DNA of 64,000 nt, from contig JAFUMV010000048.1 in assembly GCA_017482485.1 (NCBI GenBank), positions 1 through 64,000 of the forward strand, written 5' to 3'. The translations under genes were made by a program, and so were the position numbers. The DNA comes from Lachnospiraceae bacterium. Lineage in GTDB: Bacteria; Bacillota; Clostridia; Lachnospirales; Lachnospiraceae. Positions 26,418 through 34,514 of this stretch are shown one piece after another. The notes under the pieces are model-generated. The model ran no database searches. It worked only from the letters and a program-made list of their open reading frames with translations, and was not told where the DNA came from. Every line of letters starts with the position of its first letter. The first letter of the stretch is position 1.

Positions 26418-27233
26418 TTAAAGAAAATAATCCTGTACTATTTTTTCGATAATTTTTGCATTCAGCGGATGTTCTTTCGTTTCATAAGTTGTGATTAACT
26501 GGATAGTAGGAATAATATTGTAAGATGCATAGAGCTGCAGCTTGGAGCATACATTTTTACAATAGGTGGGGTCGTCCATAAGACCGAAATGTTCCCAGTA
26601 AAAGTATTCTCCTGTCTGGGGGTGGCGGATGGTGAAATCGGGGTAAATAATGGTTGTTCCTAATTGCAAAGCACATTCATATCGAAAAGGTACCTTATTC
26701 ACATATAAAGCCATGTCGATAAGGGCTTCTGATTTGGAACGGACAAGATTTCCGGAGCTGGCCTTTTGTGTCAGGTTTTCAGGATATTTGGGATTACTTT
26801 CGAAGGGGGATTGGGCCCAGTTAAGAAGTTCCTGAGACAGAGGTTGAAAATATGGTGAAAGAAGTTTTTGATACTCGGGCATTTCAGTGAGCATTTTATC
26901 AGCTTCACTGGGGTGGTGATGCCTCAAATAAAAGTCAATTGCATTTTTTTCACGAAGTAAATCATTGGATAAAAGTGTTAAATATTTTTTGAGTGCCAGT
27001 TGTTCTGCGAGATGCCGTTTCTTTTTGGGGATGTAAGTATGCGTTGAACCATCGCTTCTATACCATTTGTAATGGCGCCCGTTTTGGGAACAAAAAAAGT
27101 TTCCTTTTGGGAAGTTCTTTAATTGGGATTGAATGGAATCGATTTGAGTTTCAATTTTTTGCTTTTCATCAAGCATGTGTTTATAAAGCGTGAAAATGCC
27201 TCCTTTGTAATAATTATTTGCAGGTGTTTTCAT
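26418..27233 (-). CDS. PD-(D/E)XK nuclease-like protein, unknown role
   Basis: A 271-residue protein of lower GC content than its neighbours. The N-terminal half is coiled-coil-like (residues about 20-40, 75-100) with a GNFFCSQNGRHYKWYR segment. The C-terminal half has RSKSE (E169), IYPDF (D199) and YWEHFG (E214, H215), then TIQLITTYE. The order E, D, ExH/K is what a PD-(D/E)XK or Vsr-like nuclease core shows. I recognise the protein as a type widespread in Lachnospiraceae without assigned function. It is flanked by element E5 downstream and E3-E4 upstream, suggesting a link to those repeats. Nuclease activity is inference. Confidence 0.6.
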   Translation of the reverse strand: MKTPANNYYKGGIFTLYKHMLDEKQKIETQIDSIQSQLKNFPKGNFFCSQNGRHYKWYRSDGSTHTYIPKKKRHLAEQLALKKYLTLLSNDLLREKNAIDFYLRHHHPSEADKMLTEMPEYQKLLSPYFQPLSQELLNWAQSPFESNPKYPENLTQKASSGNLVRSKSEALIDMALYVNKVPFRYECALQLGTTIIYPDFTIRHPQTGEYFYWEHFGLMDDPTYCKNVCSKLQLYASYNIIPTIQLITTYETKEHPLNAKIIEKIVQDYFL

Positions 27234-27301
27234 TTAATCATAGGATAAATGTAAAGTCAAGCAGGCAATCTAATAAAGAGTTTAAGATAGTTTGATGGTT
27301 T

Positions 27302-27405
27302 GGGCGTATGGAAAATTTTAATGTAACCATGCCCATAATTTTATAACTTTTTGATAAAATTGTAGTTAATATGGGCGTGAAGATTTTAATTGATCTCCTG
27401 TGCCC
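27302..27405. repeat. Twin-palindrome element, copy E3
   Basis: GGG at 27302 and 27373, CCC at 27332 and 27403. Unit 1 pairs GGGC-ATGG with CCAT-GCCC; unit 2 pairs GGGCGTG with TGTGCCC through three G-U. GCCCAT and ATGGGC can also pair across the spacer. The loops are AT-rich and unrelated to those of E1 and E2. Confidence 0.75.
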
Positions 27406-27454
27406 AAAGAAAAGTGAATTTTCAAGTATAAAGTTTTAGAAACAGCGAATTTCA

Positions 27455-27558
27455 GGGCATGGAAACAAGATTATTAGTGATATGCCCAATTTTTAAAAGA
27501 ATAAATTGACTGAAGCATATTCTGAGGGCGTAGGTACTCATTTTTTTGCTCTACGCCC
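27455..27558. repeat. Twin-palindrome element, copy E4
   Basis: GGG at 27455 and 27526, CCC at 27485 and 27556. Unit 1 has perfect ends GGGCAT / ATGCCC; unit 2 has perfect 8-bp ends GGGCGTAG / CTACGCCC. The gap from E3 is 49 bases. Confidence 0.8.
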
Positions 27559-27563
27559 ACAGA

Positions 27564-27612
27564 AGAAGAAAAAGCCAAATTCCACTACAGAAGAAAAAGC
27601 CAAATTCCACTG
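27564..27612. repeat. 25-bp tandem duplication
   Basis: Two copies with a 25-base period, starting at 27564 and 27589. The repeated unit begins AGAAGAAAAAGCC and ends TTCCACT. It lies between element E4 and the stop codon of the DUF4091 gene. Confidence 0.8.
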
Positions 27613-27622
27613 CGTCAGGAAA

Positions 27623-29290
27623 TCAGCAGGTTTCCCGAATCTTCTCAATCATTTCAGCTCTGAGATTTTCCAGAAATTCTTTCGATCTTGGATATTCATC
27701 AAATCTCAAATCCATTCCGGCGGCTCTGTCGATCATTGCAACAACCGCATCTCTGCCGATGTATTTCTCCAGCGCAAAGCAGATGTCCATATCCTGAATC
27801 GCCTCATACATCACCTGTCCGCGGATGGAGTGGTAGATGCCATCCTTGGCCGGATAGACGATGAAAGGATCGCCGGAAGGATAGGCGCCGTCGCCGGAGG
27901 TGGTCAGGTAAGGATTGATGGGATAGTATGAAACGACGGAATTATAAAAGTTATAACCCCAGTGCAGAAATCCCTTAATATCATATTTATAGAGTAGATA
28001 TCCCAGAATGCGCGTCCGGTAGGAGGGCATCGCCATGAAGCCGTTGGTGAACACCTTCTGAGGGCCGCAGCAGTAGTAGGTCCACTGATTTTCGATGTTA
28101 TGCTTCAGAAATTCGTGAATGTGTTCCACGCTGGTGACGGGGCATTCCACAAGCCCTTTTTCGTAAAAATCGTAGTTGGACAGGGCGTCGAAGGTCTTGC
28201 TGTTGCCGATCAGCGGGCGGAACAGGTCGGAGGCAGCCTTGTAGGTTTCCATATTGTCAAGGGAAGGCTCATCGGAAATATGGAAGTAAGTGTTTGCGCT
28301 GATTCCCAAATGCTCCAATTCCTGATAGATCGCTGCGATGTACTGCTTTAAGAAATTGACATATTCCGGAGAGTTTGCCGCCACATGCCAGCCGAACATG
28401 TAATCTGTTTTGCCGTTTTGGGTCACCTGGATGTTGGGCGCGCATTTTGCGCCCCACTGGGAAAACATGTGGGCGATTTCAAAATATTGGATGCCGTTTG
28501 CCTGGCAGATGCCGATAAACCGTCTGAATTTTTCAAAGGAGAAAAAATATTTCCCGCCTTTTTTCTCGATGTCCACCAGCTGTACGCAGGGGCGGGCTGT
28601 GCCGATGGCGGTATCCAGCGGCGGCGTGTGAACGGGAACCAGGATCATGTTGATGCCAAGGTCTGCGGCAGCGGCAATGTATTTGTCCATCAGCGCCCAG
28701 TGCTCTTCGGAAAAGACGGGGACATTGTGCTGGTCGGCGATGCAGTCCGCGTAAAACCATCTGGTATAAATCAGTTTCTGCTCGGGAACCGACACGGGCA
28801 GAACCTCGATGAGCATGGTTTTTTCATAAGTTTCGGGGCCGTATTGCCTGTCGTTTCTAAAGACAAGCTTTATGGTGACCGGATAGGTTCCGGGTACAGC
28901 GTCTGCAGGAACATCCAGTCTGATCCAGAAGGTGCGCAGCATGCCATTGATGGAAGCGGAGAATTTCTGCTCTTTCAGAGGGATGAGAATGTCCGGCATA
29001 AAACCGGGCTCTAAGGTGATATAATCCTCGGCGGTCACGGTAGGATCGGTGACCGGTTTGTCCATATAGGCATCCTTCACCAGATATAACTGCAGAGCAT
29101 CACCGAAGTCAGATTCTGCGGATACGCTGACAGTCAGATTGGATACGGAAATTTCCTTTGGCCGTATGCAGATCTGGTAGGAAAAGCGTTCTCCTGCAAG
29201 AACTGTCTTTTTGGATATTTCATCACAAGGTAAAGGATCGGTCTGTCTGATTTTTTCCAGGGATGAAATCTGTCTAATCGTGAATTCCAT
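27623..29290 (-). CDS. DUF4091 domain protein, glycosidase-like
   Basis: A 555-residue protein. An N-terminal beta-sandwich part (residues about 1-170) precedes a TIM-barrel-like domain with HISDEPSLDN and RTRILGYLLYKYDIKGFLHWGYNF, the pattern of DUF4091 proteins. These are thought to be glycoside-hydrolase-like, but their substrates are unknown. The ATG at 29290 (MEFTIRQISS) has AGGAGG eight bases upstream; the longer frame to 29392 overlaps the promoter area. No signal peptide from this start. It is divergent from an AraC regulator that probably controls it. Confidence 0.82.
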   Translation of the reverse strand: MEFTIRQISSLEKIRQTDPLPCDEISKKTVLAGERFSYQICIRPKEISVSNLTVSVSAESDFGDALQLYLVKDAYMDKPVTDPTVTAEDYITLEPGFMPDILIPLKEQKFSASINGMLRTFWIRLDVPADAVPGTYPVTIKLVFRNDRQYGPETYEKTMLIEVLPVSVPEQKLIYTRWFYADCIADQHNVPVFSEEHWALMDKYIAAAADLGINMILVPVHTPPLDTAIGTARPCVQLVDIEKKGGKYFFSFEKFRRFIGICQANGIQYFEIAHMFSQWGAKCAPNIQVTQNGKTDYMFGWHVAANSPEYVNFLKQYIAAIYQELEHLGISANTYFHISDEPSLDNMETYKAASDLFRPLIGNSKTFDALSNYDFYEKGLVECPVTSVEHIHEFLKHNIENQWTYYCCGPQKVFTNGFMAMPSYRTRILGYLLYKYDIKGFLHWGYNFYNSVVSYYPINPYLTTSGDGAYPSGDPFIVYPAKDGIYHSIRGQVMYEAIQDMDICFALEKYIGRDAVVAMIDRAAGMDLRFDEYPRSKEFLENLRAEMIEKIRETC

Positions 29291-29405
29291 GGCACTTCCT
29301 CCTGTAAATACATTGATTTTTCTGATTCCTATTTTATAATGAAAGCAGGATGGCAGCAATGGATAAAGAAACAGAAAAAATGGACTTTTCAACAGGAGAT
29401 TCCCA

Positions 29406-30236
29406 ATGCATACGCAGACCTATTATCACACAAAATTTGAAGCAGATGCGAACAGAGAGAGCACAACCGTATCGTTACAGGTCAACTGTACAGGGGCGGT
29501 CTCGCAGATGCGCTTTGCCAACCGGTCAGTGAGACTTGACTTCTATTACATTTATGTTTTAAAAGGAAAAATGATCCTGGAAGACTGCGAACTGCTTGCG
29601 GGCGATGTGATCGTGCTGGAACCCGGTCATCCGTATCAGTACGAGTCGGAAGGGGAGACGGAGTATCTGTGGGTCCATTACACCGGCTTCGATGCCAGGT
29701 CGATCACCGTTTCGGCGCTGCAGCAGCTCAATGTGAAGAAAACTATCGGCATCCACCCGGAAATTGCGGACTGCTTTGAAAAGCTTTTCCGGGAGTTCAT
29801 CATCAATGATGAAGCATCCAAAACCTTAAGCGTCTGCCTGGTAAAAGAAATTCTGGCCCTCACATCCAGATACGCCGGAGAAAGAAGCGAGAAGACCAGG
29901 CCATTTGCTTCGATCGAATATATCCATCGCTTTTTTCGGACAGAGATTGATGTGGACAGTCTGGCCGCCATGGAAAACAAAAGCCCCACGGCCTTTCGCA
30001 GCGCGTTCAAAGCCCACACCGGTGTTTCGCCTAACGAATACATCATCCTGCAGCGAATCAGCGAGGCCTGCAGTCTGCTTTCCCGGACGGACAAAAACAT
30101 TTCGGAGATCGCAAAGGCGGTGGGGTACGAGGATCCCTATTATTTCAGCAGAATTTTTAAGAAAAAGGTGGGAATGTCGCCGTTTCGGTATCGCCAAAAT
30201 GCGGAAGAGGGACGCAGCATGCGGCTGACACAATAA
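29406..30236 (+). CDS. AraC-family regulator (cupin + HTH)
   Basis: A 276-residue protein. The N-terminal cupin-like sensor has DCELLAGDVIVLEPGHPYQY, and the C-terminal double helix-turn-helix has SACSLL-type helices and GYEDPYYFSRIFKKKVGMSPFRYR. The ATG at 29406 follows AGGAGA. Divergent from the DUF4091 gene with 115 bases between them, it is the likely activator of that gene in response to a sugar. Confidence 0.87.
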   Translation: MHTQTYYHTKFEADANRESTTVSLQVNCTGAVSQMRFANRSVRLDFYYIYVLKGKMILEDCELLAGDVIVLEPGHPYQYESEGETEYLWVHYTGFDARSITVSALQQLNVKKTIGIHPEIADCFEKLFREFIINDEASKTLSVCLVKEILALTSRYAGERSEKTRPFASIEYIHRFFRTEIDVDSLAAMENKSPTAFRSAFKAHTGVSPNEYIILQRISEACSLLSRTDKNISEIAKAVGYEDPYYFSRIFKKKVGMSPFRYRQNAEEGRSMRLTQ

Positions 30237-30388
30237 CGGGTGAAAATGGCCGTGAAACATATCTGAAGATAGCAGATCATCGGCAGTTAATGTGGTATGG
30301 CAGTGAGCCTTCGAAGCTATTCGGCTCGTTTAAGTGAGGCAAATATTCAGAATAATGAAAGAAATGGACAACAGAGGAGGTTACGGCA

Positions 30389-30484
30389 GTGATTGCCGGA
30401 ATGCTTAGCGGAGGAATCACCGCCATTCTCGTTGCTCTTTGGATTACAAGAAAGGATTGTAATGCGAATATCAATCAACTTTGA
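30389..30484 (+). CDS. Possible 31-residue membrane peptide (type I toxin-like)
   Basis: A GTG codon at 30389 with AGAGGAGG eight bases upstream opens a 31-residue frame. The peptide begins with a hydrophobic stretch (IAGMLSGGITAILVALWIT) and continues RKDCNANINQL. A short single-span segment with a charged tail resembles type I toxin peptides (Fst/TxpA kind). Stem-loops follow at GGGGCACATGTCCCC (about 30500) and CACACTG/CAGTGT. No antisense promoter was clearly seen. An overlapping 17-codon frame starts at 30356. The rest of 30237-30660 shows no gene. Confidence 0.4.
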   Translation: MIAGMLSGGITAILVALWITRKDCNANINQL

Positions 30485-30687
30485 TTATCCTCGCGGTTCG
30501 GGGCACATGTCCCCTTGCACACTGAGGGCAGTGTTAGTGGATTGAGCAGGGTGATGGGATGAAGCGATGGCTTACCATGTGATAGTGTTTACAAAAATGG
30601 GAGTAATATCTTCGCACTGGATAACAGAAATGAAAAATGTTGCCAGTGTACGGATGTTTAATAAGCGATTATGATAAGCATGTAACT

Positions 30688-30710
30688 GATGTATGATAAT
30701 TTCATACATC
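30688..30710. promoter_or_regulatory. Inverted repeat, operator candidate of the ABC operon
   Basis: GATGTATGA (30688-30696) and TCATACATC (30702-30710) form a perfect 9-bp inverted repeat around TAATT. It overlaps a possible -10 TATGAT (30692-30697), 66 bases before the binding-protein gene. The dyad could bind a regulator or form a 5' stem in the mRNA. Confidence 0.45.
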
Positions 30711-30775
30711 GAAATCTACAATATATAGAGTCACAGGGAAAAGAACCTGTGGCAGAATACGGAGGGTATAATTTT

Positions 30776-32527
30776 ATGATGAGAAAGCAGTACAAAACAT
30801 TAATTGCGATGTGCCTGGCTGGCTCCATGGCTGCCTCTGCGCTGAGCGGCTGCGGAAGCTCAGGTACAGAGGAAGCAAAAGAGACAACGGAAGTGGCTGC
30901 TGTTTCGGAGGAAGTGGCAGAGGATGCGGACAGTTCTGAAAGTGAAGGCGTAAAGAAGCTGGTTGTTGCGATTCAGCAGAGTGCATATGTTACCGATTAT
31001 GATGATAATCATTTTACGAATGCGCTGGAAGAGGAAATCGGAGCAGAAATTGAATTTATCCTTCTGCCTGAAGACCCGGGTGAGTTTCAGTCTAAACTAT
31101 CCCTGATGGCGGCAGCCGGAGATGATTTGCCGGATTTATTATTTACCGGCGGTGCATTATCAATTGAAACTATTTTACAATATGGAAAACAGGGGCTGTT
31201 CCTTCCTATAGAAGAATATATTTACGATGCGGAACTTATGCCGAATTATAATTCCATTCCCCAGGAAGATCTGGATTTCATGAATGAGGCGAGCACAATG
31301 GCTGACGGACACATCTACAGTTTGGGACATTATGAGCAAAATATCTGGAATGAAGTCCCTTTCAGAACATTCATTAACAAAACCTGGTTGGATACGTTGG
31401 GACTGGAAGTTCCCACAACTACAGATGAACTGTACGATGTTCTGGTAGCTTTCAGAGACGGAGACCCTAACGGAAACGGCAAGCAGGATGAAATAGGTGT
31501 TTATGGATATCAGAGTGGCGTGTATGGATACAACGTGCTTGCAACTTTGATGAATGCTTTTATTGCATGGAATAACAACAACCAGAATGGAGGTCTGATG
31601 CTGGATACAGATGACGGAAAGACAGTCATTGCTCCTTATACACAGGAGGAATGGAGAGAAGGTCTGCGTTATATGCGTAAACTGTATGAAGAGAATCTTC
31701 TGTCACCTTCCATTTTTACGGATGATGATTCACAGTTCAGGGCAACTGTAAATGCAGAGCCTAACATAGTCGGTTTTGTATCCTTTGGTTCTTTGTCAAG
31801 ATATGAGAATGATGCGGACGGTAATAAAAAGCAGAACTTTCTTGATCTGCAGATCATTGATCCTCTGATTGGCCCTGAAGGAGTTCAGTACACTCCATAC
31901 GCGTTCTCTTCTTCCTGGCAGGCGTTCTTTGTATTCAGGGGCTGTGAAGATGTTGAGCTTGCAATGAAACTCGGAGATGCCTTCTTCAGTCAGAAAGTGA
32001 AAGATAAGATCAGCGGCGAATACGGAGTGGATTGGACAGATGATCCGGAAATCTGTGGACAGTACACAAATGGTTATGTTTATAAAGGAATGGTGGATTC
32101 CATTTCGCGTGTAGATTTGACCGAAGTTGATCATTGGGCTTCTCCGAACAACTGGAACTGGAGAGACAACAATCCTGAATATCGGAGCCTGGAAGAAGAG
32201 ATGAGTACTGTAGATGCATCGTTGATTGAAGAGTTTGACCCTGACGATCCGGAAGCTCTTGCTGACGAAACATTTGATATGTATTACCCTAGACGTCCTG
32301 AACCTGCACTTCCGGTGTTGAAATATACAGAAGAGGAAAGTGAGGTCATTACGGATGCGGTTGCCAATATTCCTTCTTTTGTTGAACAGACAATGGCTGA
32401 GTTCATCACCGGCGCAAGAGATCTTGACAACGGATGGGATGATTATATTGCGGAAATAAACAGCATGGGTCTGGAAGAATGGATTGCTATTGCACAGGCC
32501 AGTTATGATCGTACAACTGCGGAATAA
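30776..32527 (+). CDS. Sugar ABC transporter substrate-binding lipoprotein
   Basis: A 583-residue secreted lipoprotein. The signal peptide ends in the lipobox LSGC with C26, followed by an acidic, low-complexity linker. The mature part resembles LplA-type binding proteins for oligosaccharides (DLPDLLFTGG; NKTWLDTLGLEVPTTTDELYDVL; DPNGNGKQDEIGVYGY, a calcium-site-like loop). The ATG at 30776 has GGAGGG nine bases upstream. It is the first gene of an operon with two permeases and a lyase. No ATPase gene is present, so a shared MsmX-type ATPase is probably used. Confidence 0.92.
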   Translation: MMRKQYKTLIAMCLAGSMAASALSGCGSSGTEEAKETTEVAAVSEEVAEDADSSESEGVKKLVVAIQQSAYVTDYDDNHFTNALEEEIGAEIEFILLPEDPGEFQSKLSLMAAAGDDLPDLLFTGGALSIETILQYGKQGLFLPIEEYIYDAELMPNYNSIPQEDLDFMNEASTMADGHIYSLGHYEQNIWNEVPFRTFINKTWLDTLGLEVPTTTDELYDVLVAFRDGDPNGNGKQDEIGVYGYQSGVYGYNVLATLMNAFIAWNNNNQNGGLMLDTDDGKTVIAPYTQEEWREGLRYMRKLYEENLLSPSIFTDDDSQFRATVNAEPNIVGFVSFGSLSRYENDADGNKKQNFLDLQIIDPLIGPEGVQYTPYAFSSSWQAFFVFRGCEDVELAMKLGDAFFSQKVKDKISGEYGVDWTDDPEICGQYTNGYVYKGMVDSISRVDLTEVDHWASPNNWNWRDNNPEYRSLEEEMSTVDASLIEEFDPDDPEALADETFDMYYPRRPEPALPVLKYTEEESEVITDAVANIPSFVEQTMAEFITGARDLDNGWDDYIAEINSMGLEEWIAIAQASYDRTTAE

Positions 32528-32540
32528 ACGCCTGTTGGTC

Positions 32541-32579
32541 GGCTATCGCGCTGTATGCGGCGCGATAGCCATTTTTTTT
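32541..32579 (+). terminator. Intra-operon terminator after the binding protein gene
   Basis: GGCTATCGCGC pairs with GCGCGATAGCC (32541-32551 / 32560-32570), followed by A and eight T. It lies between the binding-protein gene and the permease genes and would keep the binding protein in excess. Confidence 0.88.
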
Positions 32580-32611
32580 CAGCGAAATAGGATACAGAAT
32601 GGAGACGTGAA

Positions 32612-33556
32612 ATGATAAAAAAAGAATTAAAAAAAGCAGAGAGAAAGAGATTATTAAAGAGAGTCGGGAACCGATGGCAGCTGTATTTGCTTCTGCTGCT
32701 TCCTATTCTGTATATTGTTATTTTTTCTTATGTTCCCATGGGCGGCCTGGTGATTGCATTTAAAGATTATAATTTCAAGGATGGAATTTTCGGAAGTCCC
32801 TGGGCAGGATTGGAAAACTTTAAAAAGTTTATGACTTCCTATAAATTTTCAACTGTAATGATTAACACACTGACAGTTTCTTTGTATGGACTATTGGTGG
32901 CTTTTCCGTTCCCGATCATTTTTGCGCTGGGCTTAAATGCGATGCGGGGAACAGGGTATAAAAAAATTATTCAGTCGGTTACCTATATGCCCCATTTCAT
33001 TTCAACGGTTGTTATGGTGGGGATTCTGTTTCAGGTACTTAATAACAGAACCGGGCTCTGGGGAACTCTGTATAGCATGATCACCGGGGGGATTGCCCCC
33101 AACATTTTGGGTAATGCGGAAGCCTTTCGGCATACTTATGTATGGTCAGGAGTCTGGCAGAATACGGGCTATGATGCCATTATTTATATAGCTGCTTTGG
33201 CAAGCGTTGACCAGTCTCTTTATGAGGCGGCGGAGATCGATGGAGCAAGCCGATTCCAGAGAATCATCCATATTGATCTTCCAAGTATCCTCCCGACAGC
33301 GAGTATTCTGTTGATTTTATCTGCGGGGAGCATCATGAATGTGGGATTTGAGAAAGTATTCCTGATGCAGAACAATCTCAATATCAAGTACAGCGAAGTG
33401 ATTTCCACTTACGTTTATAAGATTGGTCTGGCCAGCGGAACAAATGATTTTTCTCTTTCAACAGCAATCGACATGTTCAATTCCGTAATTAATTTCACCC
33501 TTTTGATGATTACGAACTGGCTTAGCAAAAAGCTGAGCGGAAACGGCATTTTTTGA
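32612..33556 (+). CDS. Sugar ABC transporter permease (LplB/UgpA type)
   Basis: A 314-residue protein with six membrane segments and the EAA loop YEAAEIDGASRFQRIIHIDLP near residue 210, which contacts the ATPase. The LplB-like start (LLPILYIVIFSYVPMGGLVIAFKDY) is typical of permeases for complex or uronic-acid-containing oligosaccharides. The ATG at 32612 follows GGAGACG. It is followed after 28 bases by the partner permease. Confidence 0.92.
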   Translation: MIKKELKKAERKRLLKRVGNRWQLYLLLLLPILYIVIFSYVPMGGLVIAFKDYNFKDGIFGSPWAGLENFKKFMTSYKFSTVMINTLTVSLYGLLVAFPFPIIFALGLNAMRGTGYKKIIQSVTYMPHFISTVVMVGILFQVLNNRTGLWGTLYSMITGGIAPNILGNAEAFRHTYVWSGVWQNTGYDAIIYIAALASVDQSLYEAAEIDGASRFQRIIHIDLPSILPTASILLILSAGSIMNVGFEKVFLMQNNLNIKYSEVISTYVYKIGLASGTNDFSLSTAIDMFNSVINFTLLMITNWLSKKLSGNGIF

Positions 33557-33584
33557 TGTCGGGCAGAAGCTGGAGGAATGAGAT

Positions 33585-34481
33585 ATGAAACATAAATTTA
33601 AAAATTTGAGTCGCGAAGATAAAATTTTCTATTCTGTGACCTATGTATTGATGACCATATTTTTTATTGTTGTGCTTTATCCGTGCATTTATGTATTGAG
33701 TGCATCCTTTTCTTCTGGAGATGCAGTTCAGGCAGGAAGAGTGGTGTTGTTTCCTGTAGATTTCAGCCTGGATGGTTATAGGACAGTGTTCAGTTATGGT
33801 CAGGTGTGGGTCGGCTTTCGAAATTCCCTGTTCTATACAATAATGGGAACCGCAATCAATATCATCATGACGGTTGCGGCTGCCTATTGTCTGTCCAGAA
33901 ATGATTTGCCCGGAAGAGATGCCATCATGCTGATTTATACCTTTACCATGTTTTTCAGCGGTGGAATTATTACATCTTACATTTTGATTAAGAAGCTGCA
34001 CATCCTGAATACCGTCTGGTGTATTCTGATCCCCGGTGCAATCAATGTATACAACATGATCATCTGTAAGACATTTTTCCAGAACAGTATTCCGGGAGAT
34101 CTTCTGGATGCTTCGCAGATTGACGGATGTTCCGATATTCAGTATTTGATCAGAATTGTGCTTCCGTTGGCGAAATCGGCCATTGCGGTACAGGTTCTGT
34201 ACTATGTTGTTTCACACTGGAACAGCTATTTTAGTCCCATGATTTATCTGACCAATCAGGATTTATATCCGCTGACCATCTTTTTAAAGAGCATTTTGGT
34301 GCAGAGCCAGATCGATCCGTCCACCATTATGGATCCGGAACTGCAGGATAAAATCACAAGAATTGCTGGTGTTATGAAGTATGCGCTGATTGTGGTCAGC
34401 ACGATTCCTGTTTTGATCATCTATCCCTTTATTCAGAAATATTTCGTAAAGGGCGTAATGATTGGATCGGTAAAAGGATGA
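33585..34481 (+). CDS. Sugar ABC transporter permease (LplC/UgpE type)
   Basis: A 298-residue partner permease with six membrane segments, the EAA-like loop LLDASQIDGCSDIQYLIRIVLP and the LplC-type C terminus YPFIQKYFVKGVMIGSVKG. The ATG follows GGAGGAATGAG. Together with the upstream permease it forms the channel of the importer. Confidence 0.92.
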   Translation: MKHKFKNLSREDKIFYSVTYVLMTIFFIVVLYPCIYVLSASFSSGDAVQAGRVVLFPVDFSLDGYRTVFSYGQVWVGFRNSLFYTIMGTAINIIMTVAAAYCLSRNDLPGRDAIMLIYTFTMFFSGGIITSYILIKKLHILNTVWCILIPGAINVYNMIICKTFFQNSIPGDLLDASQIDGCSDIQYLIRIVLPLAKSAIAVQVLYYVVSHWNSYFSPMIYLTNQDLYPLTIFLKSILVQSQIDPSTIMDPELQDKITRIAGVMKYALIVVSTIPVLIIYPFIQKYFVKGVMIGSVKG

Positions 34482-34514
34482 TATGAATAACGGATTTTTA
34501 CGGGAGGTGGCAGG

